A stretch of 64,000 bases of DNA from Flavobacterium sp. (GCF_039595935.1 NZ_JBCNKR010000006.1:1-64000), one strand, 5' to 3'; counted from the first letter of the stretch, positions 26,351 through 35,635 are shown. Notes: generated by a model not told the origin, from the sequence alone. Translations and numbers: made by a program.

Positions 26351-28159
26351 ATGACAAAAACGCCTTTGCACACTTTTCATATTCCAGTGATGGGGCTTGC
26401 GTACACGATTGACAGCCCTATTCGTGTGGCGCAATACGGAATTTCGTCTGTTATAGCACTTGCTGATGACGACTTGATTGAAAAGATGCGTAATTTTTAC
26501 AGCACTAAATTCAATATCCCTTACGAAGAAATCACTCAGAAATTTCACGATTACCGTGCCGAAAGAATTACTTCTTACTTAAATTTGGTTGACAAAATTG
26601 TAAAAGAAAAATTCGAAAATTTCAAAACTGAATTAGCAGAAAGCAAAACCGCTCTTGAAAATTTTATGTCGATGTTACCCAATACTTCTGACATTAAAAA
26701 AGGTTTTCAGAATTTACTCGACGACGGAATCGCTTTGAAAGAAAACGTTCAGCAGTATATCGAATCGCATCTTTTTCCCGGAGAAATTGATGTGAACATT
26801 ATGACGAAGTTAGACAAAGATAATTTTGTAAAAAACGAACAACTCCCGATTGAGTTTAATGACGCACATGCAGCCTTAAGAGGTTTTGCAAACAGTAATT
26901 TAGAATCTTCGGTTGTTCTTTCTGCAGGGATGAATCCGAGATTGTTTGGCTACTTTGAAAACTTTAAAGACTTTTTCCCAAATGAAAAAAACGAACTGAA
27001 AAAGAAAATAATCTTAAAAGTAAGTGATTTTAGATCGGCTATGATTCAGGGAAATTTCCTGGCTAAAAAAGGACTTTGGGTTTCTGAATATCGAATAGAA
27101 TCTGGATTGAACTGCGGCGGTCACGCCTTTGCAACCGACGGACTCTTATTAGGGACGATTTTAGAAGAATTCAAGCAGAAAAAAGAACAATTAGTACAAT
27201 CGGCTCACGATTTAATGATTAAAGCTTTACAGCTAAAAAATCAAATATTTCCCGAAAAACCTTTAGAATTAAAAATCACGGTTCAGGGCGGAGTTGGAAC
27301 TTCAGAAGAACATGAGTTTTTATTAGATGAATATAAAGTAGATGCTGTTGGGTGGGGATCTCCATTTCTGTTGGTTCCAGAAGCAACTTCTGTAGATCAG
27401 GAAACGAGAAACTTACTGATGAATGCCAAAGAAGATGATTTTTATTTAAGTAATATTTCACCTTTGGGAGTTCCGTTTAATACTTTGAAAGGAACAACTA
27501 ATGAATTCCTAAAACAAAAGAGAATTCAGGAAAACAAAGCCGGAAGTTCCTGCCCGAAAAAGTTTTTAGCTTTAAGCAAAGAATACGATCCACACGGAAT
27601 TTGCACAGCTTCTAAAAAATATCAGGATATTAAGCTAGAAGAATTAGAAACCCAAAAAGACATTTTGTCTGCTGACGAATTCGAAAAAAGCAAAATTAAA
27701 ATTACAGAGAAATCTTGTCTGTGTGTTGGTTTAGCTAATGCTTCTTATCTTGAAAATGACATTAAAATAAAAGGTCAGGCGCAAGGAGTTGTAATTTGTC
27801 CGGGACCAAACCTGGCTTATTTTGATCAGGAAGTTTCGTTAAAAGAAATGGTTCAGCATATTTATCAGGGAAATTCTGTTTTAAGAACAGATCGCCCTAA
27901 TTTATTTGTGAAAGAATTAAAAATGTATGTAGATTATTTGAGAAATGAAATCGAAAACATTTCAGGACAAGTAACGGCCATTCAAATTAAAAAATGGAAT
28001 TCTTTTAAATCGAATATTTTAGAAGGAATTGAATATTATCGAAATCTGTTTTCATCTTCTTTGTATTTCAAAACTGATGAACAAAAAATTAAAGATCAAT
28101 TCGAATTTTATAAAACAGAATTAAACGCCATTCAAATTCCCTCATCAGGATTAGTATAA
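26351..28159 (+). CDS. Uncharacterised protein with a possible FMN-binding TIM barrel
   Basis: A 602-aa cytoplasmic protein. The segments FHIPVMGLAYTIDSPI near the start and VQGGVGTSEEHEFLL...DAVGWGSPFLL around residues 315-345 resemble the beta-strand/phosphate-binding motifs of nitronate-monooxygenase-like FMN barrels. An insertion and a C-terminal part carry several cysteines (NCGGHAF, SSCPKKF, GICTASK, KSCLCVG, ICPGPN) that could bind metal or an Fe-S cluster. I do not recognise a named family; the oxidoreductase idea is tentative. It is a single gene ending at a good terminator. Confidence 0.55.
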   Translation: MTKTPLHTFHIPVMGLAYTIDSPIRVAQYGISSVIALADDDLIEKMRNFYSTKFNIPYEEITQKFHDYRAERITSYLNLVDKIVKEKFENFKTELAESKTALENFMSMLPNTSDIKKGFQNLLDDGIALKENVQQYIESHLFPGEIDVNIMTKLDKDNFVKNEQLPIEFNDAHAALRGFANSNLESSVVLSAGMNPRLFGYFENFKDFFPNEKNELKKKIILKVSDFRSAMIQGNFLAKKGLWVSEYRIESGLNCGGHAFATDGLLLGTILEEFKQKKEQLVQSAHDLMIKALQLKNQIFPEKPLELKITVQGGVGTSEEHEFLLDEYKVDAVGWGSPFLLVPEATSVDQETRNLLMNAKEDDFYLSNISPLGVPFNTLKGTTNEFLKQKRIQENKAGSSCPKKFLALSKEYDPHGICTASKKYQDIKLEELETQKDILSADEFEKSKIKITEKSCLCVGLANASYLENDIKIKGQAQGVVICPGPNLAYFDQEVSLKEMVQHIYQGNSVLRTDRPNLFVKELKMYVDYLRNEIENISGQVTAIQIKKWNSFKSNILEGIEYYRNLFSSSLYFKTDEQKIKDQFEFYKTELNAIQIPSSGLV

Positions 28160-28163
28160 AACA

Positions 28164-28195
28164 AACCGCCGACTTAGTTTCCTAAATCGGCGGTT
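28164..28195. terminator. Intrinsic terminator
   Basis: A 9-bp GC-rich stem AACCGCCGA / TCGGCGGTT followed by a T-rich stretch. It serves the FMN-barrel-like gene and possibly the convergent lipoprotein gene. Confidence 0.85.
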
Positions 28196-28217
28196 TTATT
28201 TTTTATAGAATTAAAAT

Positions 28218-28655
28218 CTACTCTTTCTTCTTGTTTTTACTGTCAATAACAGCACCTGTTCCTGTTCCTAAAGCAGCACCTGCTAAACCACCAATGATAG
28301 CACCTTCACCTTTTTTCTTACTAACAATTGCTCCGGTCGCGGCACCAACTCCGGCACCAATTACAGCACCTTTGGCAGTCGCGCTCCATCCTTTCTTTTT
28401 TGTGGTTGCTGCCGTTGCTGTACCATCATTTTGATGTACTACAACAACTTTTTGAGATTCAGCTTTCTGTTCCTGTTCTTCTTTTATCTTCGCCATTTCA
28501 GTCTTCATTGAATCGATAACACGCTGTTTGTTAATCTCAACTTTCATTGAATCAATACTGGCTTGCTTGGCTTTATTTATATCCTCTTTACTTTGCCCTT
28601 GATTTTGACAAGAAGTAAAAATGATTACTGCGAATAAAATATATAAGCCTTTCAT
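28218..28655 (-). CDS. Glycine-zipper lipoprotein
   Basis: A 145-aa lipoprotein: the signal peptide ends in IIFTSC (lipobox Cys at about residue 16). A charged coiled-coil-like stretch follows (about 22-75). The C-terminal glycine zipper AVIGAGVGAATGAIVSKKKG and AIIGGLAGAALGTGTGAVI (about 97-140) is of the YMGG/Rick_17kDa type. Such segments associate with membranes. The function is unknown. A single gene. Confidence 0.8.
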   Translation of the reverse strand: MKGLYILFAVIIFTSCQNQGQSKEDINKAKQASIDSMKVEINKQRVIDSMKTEMAKIKEEQEQKAESQKVVVVHQNDGTATAATTKKKGWSATAKGAVIGAGVGAATGAIVSKKKGEGAIIGGLAGAALGTGTGAVIDSKNKKKE

Positions 28656-28809
28656 GATTATAGGTATTTAAATTATACACTACAAAATACGGAAGATCTG
28701 ATATAATGTTTATTACAGAATTTTTTGGAAAATTTATAAGATTAAAAGATTTTTTGTTTTGCCACAGATTAAAGGATTAAAATGATTAAAAAATGTGCTG
28801 AAAAAAGCT

Positions 28810-28890
28810 CCCGCAGATTTTACAGATTTAGCGGATTATTCTTTGAGAAACTTTATCAAAAAAATTTGCAAAATCTGCAAAATCTGCGGG
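28810..28890. repeat. Dispersed inverted repeat CGCAGATTT family, copy 1
   Basis: Arms CCCGCAGATTTTACAGATTT (28810-28829) and a complementary arm at 28871-28890 match at 19 of 20 positions. A preceding GCCACAGATTAAAGGATT string also occurs near 42035. A second paired copy lies at 60384-60516. Confidence 0.7.
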
Positions 28891-28901
28891 AAACAAAAAA
28901 T

Positions 28902-28945
28902 GCGTACCTTTTGTCATTTCGAACGAGAAATGACAAAAGGTACGC
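28902..28945 (-). terminator. Perfect 19-bp hairpin downstream of kynU
   Basis: Arms GCGTACCTTTTGTCATTTC and its exact complement around GAACGA, 26 bp after the kynureninase stop. It is long for a simple terminator and lacks a T-tract, so it may instead be a dispersed palindromic element that blocks readthrough. Confidence 0.6.
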
Positions 28946-28971
28946 TTACTATTATTCCTTTAAACAAGAGC

Positions 28972-30246
28972 TTACTTCCCTAAAATTCCTTTTTTCAAAA
29001 TTTGTCCAAAATCATACATATCTTCATATGAAGAATACAAAGGAACTGGTGCTAAACGAATAACGTTTGGTTCACGCCAATCTGTAATCACACCGTTTTT
29101 CATTAAATAATCGAACAAACTTCGTCCTTGCCCGTGAAGAAAAACAGATAATTGTGAAGCTCTTTCTTCTGGATTTACTGGTGTGATGATTTCGAAAGTA
29201 CTTTCTACTTCCTTATCAATTTCGTGCAGAATAAATTCTAAATATGAAGTAATATGATCACGTTTTTTAATCAGTGCATCCATTCCAACTTCAGCAAACA
29301 TTTCTACTGAAGCCAAATAAGGCGCTAACGAAAGAACCGGAAGATTACTAATCTGCCATCCATCTGCACCGTGGACCGGATCAAAAGTTGGTTCCATTTT
29401 AAAACGGCGTTCTTTATTGTGTCCCCACCAGCCAGCGAAACGAGGCAAATCTGAATTATGATGTTTTTCGTGAACAAAACATCCGGAAGCATTTCCGGGA
29501 CCTGAGTTCATATATTTATAACTGCACCAAGCAGCAAAATCTACATTCCAATCATGAAGTTCTAATTTAATATTTCCGGCAGCATGTGCTAAATCCCAAC
29601 CTACTTTTGCTCCGGCTTTTTGTCCCGCTGCGGTTATGGTTTTTATGTCGAAAACTTGTCCGGTATAATAATTTACTCCGCCAATTAAAACTAAAGCTAA
29701 TTCATCTCCAACTTCTTCAATTTTGGCTAAAACATCTTCCAGACGAATATTATGTTCACCTTCACGGCGTTTGATTTCTACGATTGCATCTTCTGGTTTG
29801 TATCCGTGAAAATGAACCTGACTCTGAAACATATATTGATCTGATGGGAAAGCTTTTTCTTCGCAGATAATTTTATAACGTTTGCCTTTTGGCTGATAAA
29901 AAGAAACCATCAGTAAGTGAAGATTTACAGTCAGTGTATTCATTACTGTAACTTCTGACGGAAGTGCTCCCACAATTTTGCTCAACGGTTCAGAAAATCT
30001 TTCCTGATAATCCCACCAAGGTTTTTCAGCATAAAAATGACCTTCTACTGCCAATTCTGCCCAGTCATTCATTACTTCGTCTATATAGGCTTTGGTACGT
30101 TTTGGCTGTAATCCTAAAGAATTTCCAGTAAAATAAATTACTCGTTTGTCATTCACTTTTGGAAAAATGAATTGATTTTGATAGTGGTTTAATGTGTCTT
30201 GCGAATCTAGCCCTCGTGCAAATTCGCGTGTATTTTGAAAAGTCAT
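28972..30246 (-). CDS. kynU: Kynureninase
   Basis: A PLP enzyme of aspartate-aminotransferase fold (424 aa) that cleaves 3-hydroxykynurenine or kynurenine to (3-hydroxy)anthranilate and alanine. FTGNSLGLQPKRTKAYIDE near residues 40-58 is a family signature. The cofactor lysine lies in AAWCSYKYMNSGPG (about residues 235-248), followed by the family segment GWWGHNKERRF. Length matches the family. With kmo (12634-13977) it supports tryptophan breakdown or NAD synthesis from tryptophan. A single gene. Confidence 0.95.
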   Translation of the reverse strand: MTFQNTREFARGLDSQDTLNHYQNQFIFPKVNDKRVIYFTGNSLGLQPKRTKAYIDEVMNDWAELAVEGHFYAEKPWWDYQERFSEPLSKIVGALPSEVTVMNTLTVNLHLLMVSFYQPKGKRYKIICEEKAFPSDQYMFQSQVHFHGYKPEDAIVEIKRREGEHNIRLEDVLAKIEEVGDELALVLIGGVNYYTGQVFDIKTITAAGQKAGAKVGWDLAHAAGNIKLELHDWNVDFAAWCSYKYMNSGPGNASGCFVHEKHHNSDLPRFAGWWGHNKERRFKMEPTFDPVHGADGWQISNLPVLSLAPYLASVEMFAEVGMDALIKKRDHITSYLEFILHEIDKEVESTFEIITPVNPEERASQLSVFLHGQGRSLFDYLMKNGVITDWREPNVIRLAPVPLYSSYEDMYDFGQILKKGILGK

Positions 30247-30333
30247 TGTATTTTTTGTTTTGGTTGCTAAAATAACAAAATTTGTTTGTTTTGTTTCAAG
30301 TTTTAGGTTTCATGTTGATATGCTTTGTGAAAA

Positions 30334-30419
30334 TTAACGCAAAGTTCGCAAGGTTTTTTTGCTCAGTTTGTGTTTGCCAACTGCAAAAGAACACAAAGCT
30401 TTGCGAACTTTGCGGTTAA
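30334..30419. repeat. Dispersed inverted repeat CGCAAAGTTCGCAA family
   Basis: Left arm TTAACGCAAAGTTCGCAA (30334-30351) pairs with the right arm TTGCGAACTTTGCGGTTAA (30401-30419). Related strings occur at 48949-48990 and 62640-62680. It is flanked by GAAACTTTAAAC-type repeats up to 30462. Confidence 0.65.
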
Positions 30420-30470
30420 ACAACGAATGTCAAACTTGAAACTTTAAACCTGAAACTTTGAACAAACAAA

Positions 30471-30503
30471 AAACCCGACAGGTTCTAAAAACTTGTCGGG
30501 TTT
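30471..30503 (-). terminator. Terminator of queA, CCCGACAGG family copy
   Basis: Arms AAACCCGACAGGTT and ACTTGTCGGGTTT around a CTAAAA centre, 20 bp after the queA stop. Third copy of the family in this window, with slightly diverged arms. Confidence 0.8.
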
Positions 30504-30523
30504 CTTTATAAGATAAACTCTAA

Positions 30524-31573
30524 TTAAAGAATTAACATCGCGTCTCCGTAAGAATAGAATTTGTATCCTTCTTTGATTGCTTCTTCGTAAGCACGTTTCA
30601 TTAAATCGTGACCACAGAAAGCAGAAATCATCATTAATAATGTTGATTTTGGTGTATGGAAATTCGTTATCATACAGTTTGCAATACTGAAATCGTGAGG
30701 AGGGAAAATAAATTTATTTGTCCATCCTTCGTATGGATTTAAAGTATTAGCAGAAGAAACAGAACTTTCGATTGCACGCATAGAAGTTGTTCCTACAGCA
30801 CAAATACGTTTTTTCTTTGCTTTTCCTTCGTTTACAATATCACAAGCTTCCTGAGTAATGATTAATTCCTCAGAATCCATTTTGTGTTTAGATAAATCTT
30901 CAACCTCAACCGGGTTAAAAGTTCCTAAACCTACGTGTAAAGTTACCTCAGCAAAATTTACTCCTTTGATTTCTAATTTTTTCAAAAGGTGTTTTGAGAA
31001 GTGTAAACCTGCAGTTGGTGCAGCTACTGCTCCTTCTTCTTTTGCGTAGATAGTTTGATATCTTTCAGCATCTTCCGGAGTTACGTCTCTGTTGATGTAT
31101 TTAGGAATTGGAGTTTCTCCAAGTTCTGTTAATTTGTTTCTGAATTCTTCATAAGAACCATCGTATAAGAAACGTAAAGTTCTTCCACGAGACGTTGTAT
31201 TGTCGATTACCTCAGCAACTAATGAATCGTCATCACCAAAATAAAGTTTGTTACCAATACGGATTTTTCTGGCAGGATCTACCAAAACGTCCCATAAGCG
31301 CTGCTCAGAGTTTAATTCTCTTAATAAGAAAACTTCAATTCTAGCTCCGGTTTTTTCTTTGTTTCCATACAAACGTGCAGGGAAAACTTTTGTATTGTTA
31401 AGAATTAAAACGTCTCCGTCATCAAAATAGTTGATAACATCTTTAAACATTTTATGTTCAATTGTTTGTGTTTTACGGTCAATTACCATTAAACGAGACT
31501 CATCTCTATTTTCTGCCGGAAATTCAGCTAAAAGTTCTTTCGGTAAATTGAAATTGAAGTGTGATAATTTCAT
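30524..31573 (-). CDS. queA: S-adenosylmethionine:tRNA ribosyltransferase-isomerase QueA
   Basis: A 349-aa enzyme that transfers the ribosyl part of SAM to preQ1-tRNA to form epoxyqueuosine. The N-terminus [20 protein letters not shown] is the QueA signature, and [11 protein letters not shown] (about residue 185) and [17 protein letters not shown] are conserved. It works after QueE (4124-4756) in the queuosine pathway. It is a single gene with its own strong promoter at 31638-31669 and terminator at 30471. Confidence 0.96.
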   Translation of the reverse strand: MKLSHFNFNLPKELLAEFPAENRDESRLMVIDRKTQTIEHKMFKDVINYFDDGDVLILNNTKVFPARLYGNKEKTGARIEVFLLRELNSEQRLWDVLVDPARKIRIGNKLYFGDDDSLVAEVIDNTTSRGRTLRFLYDGSYEEFRNKLTELGETPIPKYINRDVTPEDAERYQTIYAKEEGAVAAPTAGLHFSKHLLKKLEIKGVNFAEVTLHVGLGTFNPVEVEDLSKHKMDSEELIITQEACDIVNEGKAKKKRICAVGTTSMRAIESSVSSANTLNPYEGWTNKFIFPPHDFSIANCMITNFHTPKSTLLMMISAFCGHDLMKRAYEEAIKEGYKFYSYGDAMLIL

Positions 31574-31637
31574 ATTTGAATTGTAGATTTTAGAGTGTAG
31601 ATTCTAGATTTGATTATCTAAAATTTTAAATCGGATG

Positions 31638-31669
31638 CAAATATACGATTGTGAGATAGGCGTTGTCAA
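31638..31669 (-). promoter_or_regulatory. queA promoter
   Basis: Minus strand: -7 element TATATTTG (31638-31645) and -33 TTG (31667-31669) with a 21-bp spacer, about 65 bp upstream of the queA ATG. Confidence 0.8.
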
Positions 31670-31803
31670 GTCTTTTGACGTTTATTTTCAAAAGTCCTTG
31701 ATTTTGTGAGGTTTCCAGAACCATTAAAAATGCTTTTTTTGAACCATAGAAGTTATATAAGTTCATATTAATTAGACTTTTTAAATATTGGAGCTTATAT
31801 ATT

Positions 31804-31836
31804 AAACCCGACAGGTTTTAAAAACCTGTCGGGTTT
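31804..31836. terminator. CCCGACAGG-family palindrome, copy 4
   Basis: AAACCCGACAGGTTTT / AAAACCTGTCGGGTTT, identical in its arms to the copy at 12575. It lies beyond the aroA terminator and so may be a back-up. Confidence 0.75.
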
Positions 31837-31851
31837 GCTTTCTAATGCCAT

Positions 31852-31878
31852 AAAAAAACCTCTGGTTGAAACCAGAGG
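31852..31878 (-). terminator. Intrinsic terminator of aroA
   Basis: A stem CCTCTGGTT/AACCAGAGG around GA, followed on the minus strand by seven T residues, about 70 bp after the aroA stop. The stem resembles the CCCGTGGTT palindromes at 54334-54400. Confidence 0.82.
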
Positions 31879-31950
31879 CTATGTTTTTACATACTTTGCG
31901 TTAAGCTTTTATTTAAATGAACTTATATAACTTATATGGTTCAATTTTCC

Positions 31951-33180
31951 TTACAATTCTGAGATTTGAAAGTTTAGCGCTTTTAAATCGTTCCAGAAAT
32001 CCGGATATGATTTTGAAACTACTTCGGCATCATCGATAATAATTGGAACTTTGATTGCTAAAGGTGCAAATGCCATTGCCATACGATGATCGTTGTATGT
32101 TGCAATATGAACATCATGATTAATAGTTTCTGAACGTTCTAAAGTTAAACTATCATTAGTTACAGAAATATTCGCTCCTAATTTTGTCAATTCAATTCTT
32201 AGAGCTTCAAGTCTATCTGTTTCTTTGATTTTTAAGGTATGAAGACCTGTTAAGTGACACCCAATTCCAAGACCTAAACAAGTTACTACAATCGTTTGTG
32301 CAATATCTGGCGTATTGTTCAATTCAAAATTTACATCCTGATAATTAAATCCAGCCACTTTTTGCAAAGTCATTTTGTTGTTTTGGAAAGTCGTTTTTAC
32401 GCCCATTTTTTCATAAAGAGAAACTAACTCTGAATCTCCCTGAAGACTGTTTTCTTTGTAACTGCTTAAAGTGATTTTTGCAGATTCAGATAAAGCTACC
32501 AAACTAAAGAAATAAGATGCCGAACTCCAGTCTGATTCTACAACCATTTCTTTTGATTCTACAGATTCTTTTGGGTAAACTTTAATTATATTTCCTTCAA
32601 AACTAGTTTGGATATCTAAATCGTTTAGTAAAGCTAAAGTCATTTTGATATATGGAATTGAAGTTATTTCTCCTTCTAAAGTAAGCTCTAAACCATTGTC
32701 TAATTTTGAAGCTACTAATAAAAGTGCCGAAATATATTGACTGCTCACATTTGCTGCCAAAGTAACTTTTGAAGCCGTAACTTTTTTTCCTTTGATTCGA
32801 ATTGGCGGATAACCTTCTTCTTTTTCATAAGAGATCTCAACACCCAATTGTCTTAAAGTATCAACCAAAATTTTGATTGGGCGTTCCTGCATTCTGCTTG
32901 AACCCGTCATAACAACTTCTCTTCCTTCACTTACAGCAAAATAAGCAGTTAAAAAACGCATTGCTGTTCCGGCGTGGTGAATGTCTACAATTTCGTCATT
33001 TTCTGCCAATGCTTTTTGCATTACTTCACTGTCATCTGAGTTTGAAGTATTAGCTAAGGTAATATTTGGAAATAAGGCTTTTAAAAGTAATAAACGGTTT
33101 GTTTCGCTTTTAGAACCTGTGATATTGAGTTGCGAATCATCAATTGTGAATTGCGGATTCGTTCTTAATTTTAAATTCAT
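31951..33180 (-). CDS. aroA: 3-phosphoshikimate 1-carboxyvinyltransferase (EPSP synthase)
   Basis: A 409-aa shikimate-pathway enzyme joining phosphoenolpyruvate and shikimate 3-phosphate. KSETNRLLLLKALF (N-terminal Lys), HHAGTAMRFLTAYFA, GSSRMQERPI and YNDHRMAMAFAPLA are present, with the C-terminal domain matching EPSPS. It is slightly shorter than the usual 425-440 residues, as is common in Flavobacteriia. It lies 132 bp after the MazG-like gene; the spacer holds repeats but no clear promoter, so it may be the last gene of the long minus-strand cluster. The aromatic branch operon lies separately at 46943-51087. Confidence 0.93.
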   Translation of the reverse strand: MNLKLRTNPQFTIDDSQLNITGSKSETNRLLLLKALFPNITLANTSNSDDSEVMQKALAENDEIVDIHHAGTAMRFLTAYFAVSEGREVVMTGSSRMQERPIKILVDTLRQLGVEISYEKEEGYPPIRIKGKKVTASKVTLAANVSSQYISALLLVASKLDNGLELTLEGEITSIPYIKMTLALLNDLDIQTSFEGNIIKVYPKESVESKEMVVESDWSSASYFFSLVALSESAKITLSSYKENSLQGDSELVSLYEKMGVKTTFQNNKMTLQKVAGFNYQDVNFELNNTPDIAQTIVVTCLGLGIGCHLTGLHTLKIKETDRLEALRIELTKLGANISVTNDSLTLERSETINHDVHIATYNDHRMAMAFAPLAIKVPIIIDDAEVVSKSYPDFWNDLKALNFQISEL

Positions 33181-33202
33181 TTTTTTAATTGTAAGTTGTG
33201 AA

Positions 33203-33289
33203 TTGAATTATGAATGATTAGAAACATAATTCAGCCCCGCAATTTACCACTCCCCATTCATAATTCAAAATTCAAAATTCAAAATTCAA
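33203..33289. repeat. Inverted repeat plus AATTCAA tandem repeat
   Basis: 14-bp arms TTGAATTATGAATG (33203-33216) and its complement (33255-33268), running into four head-to-tail AATTCAA units (33262-33289). Similar simple strings (ATCTAAAATCTAAAATC) occur at 43130, 49005 and 55740. Confidence 0.6.
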
Positions 33290-33312
33290 AACTTATGAGT
33301 GATATTTCACAA

Positions 33313-33639
33313 TTATTTCAATTTATCGTTGTTTTTGTGACGATCTTTATCTCTAACCGATTTTAAGTCCATTTTTTTGTCGAAAGCGGCTTGTAAATCG
33401 ATTCCGGTTTGATTTGCCAAACATAAAACTACGAAAACAACGTCTGCCAATTCTTCACCTAAATCTTTATTTTTATCACTTTCTTTTTCAGATTGTTCTC
33501 CGTAACGACGAGCAATAATTCTGGCAACTTCACCAACTTCTTCTGTAAGCTGTGCCATATTCGTTAATTCGTTAAAATAACGAACGCCGTGTTCTTTTAT
33601 CCAGGTATCAACGTCAAGTTGTGCATTTTTCAAATCCAT
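33313..33639 (-). CDS. MazG-like nucleotide pyrophosphohydrolase
   Basis: A 108-aa all-alpha NTP pyrophosphatase of the MazG/dUTPase-like superfamily. The metal-binding pattern is seen as LTEEVGEVARIIARR (EExxE-type, about residues 31-45) and DLGEELADVVFVVLCLAN (ExxD, about residues 61-78). It probably removes abnormal nucleoside triphosphates. It starts 2 bp after the stop of the last DUF3857 gene, so it is part of that operon. Confidence 0.88.
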   Translation of the reverse strand: MDLKNAQLDVDTWIKEHGVRYFNELTNMAQLTEEVGEVARIIARRYGEQSEKESDKNKDLGEELADVVFVVLCLANQTGIDLQAAFDKKMDLKSVRDKDRHKNNDKLK

Positions 33640-33641
33640 GA

Positions 33642-35633
33642 TTATATTTTTTTAAGGACTATTTTTTCATTTTGACTTGCAATAATTTTCTGAAAAACAT
33701 CTTTCAAACCTTTATATTGCTCAGCTGCAAAAATACTATTGTTAATTTCATTTGTGCAGTTTATTTGAATTTTGTTTCCTTCTGTAAAAAAATTCAGCGT
33801 ATATACCAAATCATTATTTTCTGATGCAACTTTAATTTTCGAAGGCATTGACTCGACTGCATATCCTTCTGGAATTTCTAAATTAATATTATATTTTTCC
33901 TGGGTTTTATATCCAAACCAAACTGGCATTCTTCTATTTTCCTGATTAAAAGGATTTTTTGTTTTGGTAAAAAATAAGAGAGGATTTATGAATATTTTCC
34001 CTCCAATTATATCAGACTGGCTATTTGAAGTAAAAGAAAAAGTTTCTACAATTGGGTTTTGCAGATTCGATTTTTGGTTTTCGATTTTATAATTTGAAAT
34101 ACTCAGACTGCCTAATTTTTCTTCAAATTTCTCCAAATAATTATCCTGAGATTTTGAATTATTTTCAACTCTAAAACTATATGCATCATAATCTGTACGC
34201 AAAATTCTGACCTGGCCGTTCATTTTTGCGTCACTGTCTATTTTTACAGACATAATGAAATTTTCTTTAGATGGATTGGAAGGTTCTAAATCAATTTCTG
34301 TAGATGTTCCATCTTTTTTTATCAATCTTCCTTTCCAGTTCAAGACATTTACAGGAAGAATATTCGGTGAAGTATACTTATGTGTAGCATCAAGTAAAAT
34401 TTGTTTGCCATCAATTTCGGCTGCTGCAAAAACATAATTAAATCCCGTTCTTGTTGGGTAAACTGGAAGTCCATTTTCAACTGTACTTACTAAAACAGGA
34501 TTAGCTTCTATTCCTGCCAATTTTAACATGTTTATTAAAATAAAGTTTATTTCAGCAACATTTCCCGTTTGATCTGTGTACGCTTTTTGAACACCTTTAT
34601 CTGTGTAATAATCATTAATTTCATTCCAGTTCATTCTATTTTGAACGTAAGTAAAAATGAGATTTAAGCTTTCATTTTGAGACTCTACGTTTCCGAGTAA
34701 TCTTTTTACATCTTCAATTAAAAAATTATTTTGATTTAGTTCTTTTCCAAAACTATTGTCATTAAAAATAGTCTTAGCAACACCTTCCCATGTTAAAGCA
34801 TAATCTTTAACAGGCTGTTCCGGCATACGAACTCTTTCTAACTCATGTTTAATTTGTCCTCTGTAGTTTTCAATATTGTTTACATAAGGTTCTTCTGTTA
34901 ATGCCGGAATATTTTTTCCTGAATAAAAGGCATTAATTTGACGATATGTAAGTGAATTGGTTTGATTGTATTCGTTTTCAAAAGTCTGACTTCCGCTGGC
35001 AAATTTACTTTCTGTTTCAAGCGGAATACCTCCAACTAATAAAGGCTTATAAATGTAGAATTCCGGAATTTCTGTTTTATAATAAAAATAATTAAGCGGA
35101 ATATCGTATTGAATATCAAAGTCTGGAAATTTTACAATATTCTCTGACTTTAAAACATATTTGTACTCAATTATAGAACCTACTTTCACATTAGGCAGTG
35201 TAATAGCTTTCTCTTTCCAATATTTATTTATTTTTTTCTTAAATGAACCCTGGCTCTCAAGCTTTGTTTTTACGATTGAACCATTTTCTAAATTGTATGT
35301 CGCAGCATCCGAAAACTCCAAACGATCTTCATTTAAGTTTTCATATCCAATATAGAAACGCACTTTTTGATCGGCCCATTTTAAGCCTTCCTTTTTGTAG
35401 ATTTTAATTTTAATTTCACAAACATGGTTTGCCGAAAAACCAACATCTTTATTGTAACTAAAAAATGTTCTTCCTTTTTTAAACAAAATAGCAGCAGGGG
35501 CGCTGCTGTCTTGTGGATGTACTTTTTCCTGAAGTTCGGCAACAGTTACTTTTCCTAATTGATAATTTTGAGAATTAACTTTAGTAACCAATAAGAAGAG
35601 AAAAAGAATTATTCGTAAACTTGAAAGTTTCAT
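33642..35633 (-). CDS. DUF3857/transglutaminase-like exported protein, paralogue C
   Basis: A 663-aa protein with a signal peptide (about 1-21). The DUF3857 domain covers about 50-230, the transglutaminase-like core about 275-430 and a DUF3858-like C-terminal domain follows. In the core, the usual catalytic GxC is TGNVAEIN, so Cys is replaced by Val, and the usual His is Tyr (FNYVFAAAE). The protein is therefore probably not a transglutaminase or protease and may act as a binding module. It starts 2 bp after the neighbouring paralogue's stop. Confidence 0.82.
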   Translation of the reverse strand: MKLSSLRIILFLFLLVTKVNSQNYQLGKVTVAELQEKVHPQDSSAPAAILFKKGRTFFSYNKDVGFSANHVCEIKIKIYKKEGLKWADQKVRFYIGYENLNEDRLEFSDAATYNLENGSIVKTKLESQGSFKKKINKYWKEKAITLPNVKVGSIIEYKYVLKSENIVKFPDFDIQYDIPLNYFYYKTEIPEFYIYKPLLVGGIPLETESKFASGSQTFENEYNQTNSLTYRQINAFYSGKNIPALTEEPYVNNIENYRGQIKHELERVRMPEQPVKDYALTWEGVAKTIFNDNSFGKELNQNNFLIEDVKRLLGNVESQNESLNLIFTYVQNRMNWNEINDYYTDKGVQKAYTDQTGNVAEINFILINMLKLAGIEANPVLVSTVENGLPVYPTRTGFNYVFAAAEIDGKQILLDATHKYTSPNILPVNVLNWKGRLIKKDGTSTEIDLEPSNPSKENFIMSVKIDSDAKMNGQVRILRTDYDAYSFRVENNSKSQDNYLEKFEEKLGSLSISNYKIENQKSNLQNPIVETFSFTSNSQSDIIGGKIFINPLLFFTKTKNPFNQENRRMPVWFGYKTQEKYNINLEIPEGYAVESMPSKIKVASENNDLVYTLNFFTEGNKIQINCTNEINNSIFAAEQYKGLKDVFQKIIASQNEKIVLKKI

Positions 35634-35635
35634 TT

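Larger units (their letters stand above)
31742..31941. repeat. Composite intergenic repeat region between queA and aroA
   Basis: A forward AACCATA-AAGTTATATAAGTTCAT repeat (31742-31766) and a reverse copy (31913-31941) bracket two hairpins: a CCCGACAGG-type palindrome (31804-31836) and the CCTCTGGTT/AACCAGAGG hairpin (31859-31878). The whole 377-bp gap 31574-31950 also contains the queA promoter. Confidence 0.7.

Noticed and set aside
28782..29063. Two overlapping ORFs of 93 and 62 codons downstream of kynU
   Set aside because: They run through two inverted repeats and into the antisense of kynU; the coding pattern is that of repeat DNA.
33262..33289. AATTCAA tandem units and the ATCTAAAATC strings near 55740 considered as a CRISPR array
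   Set aside because: Units are 7-10 bp without spacers of constant length, and no cas gene is present; they are simple repeats.
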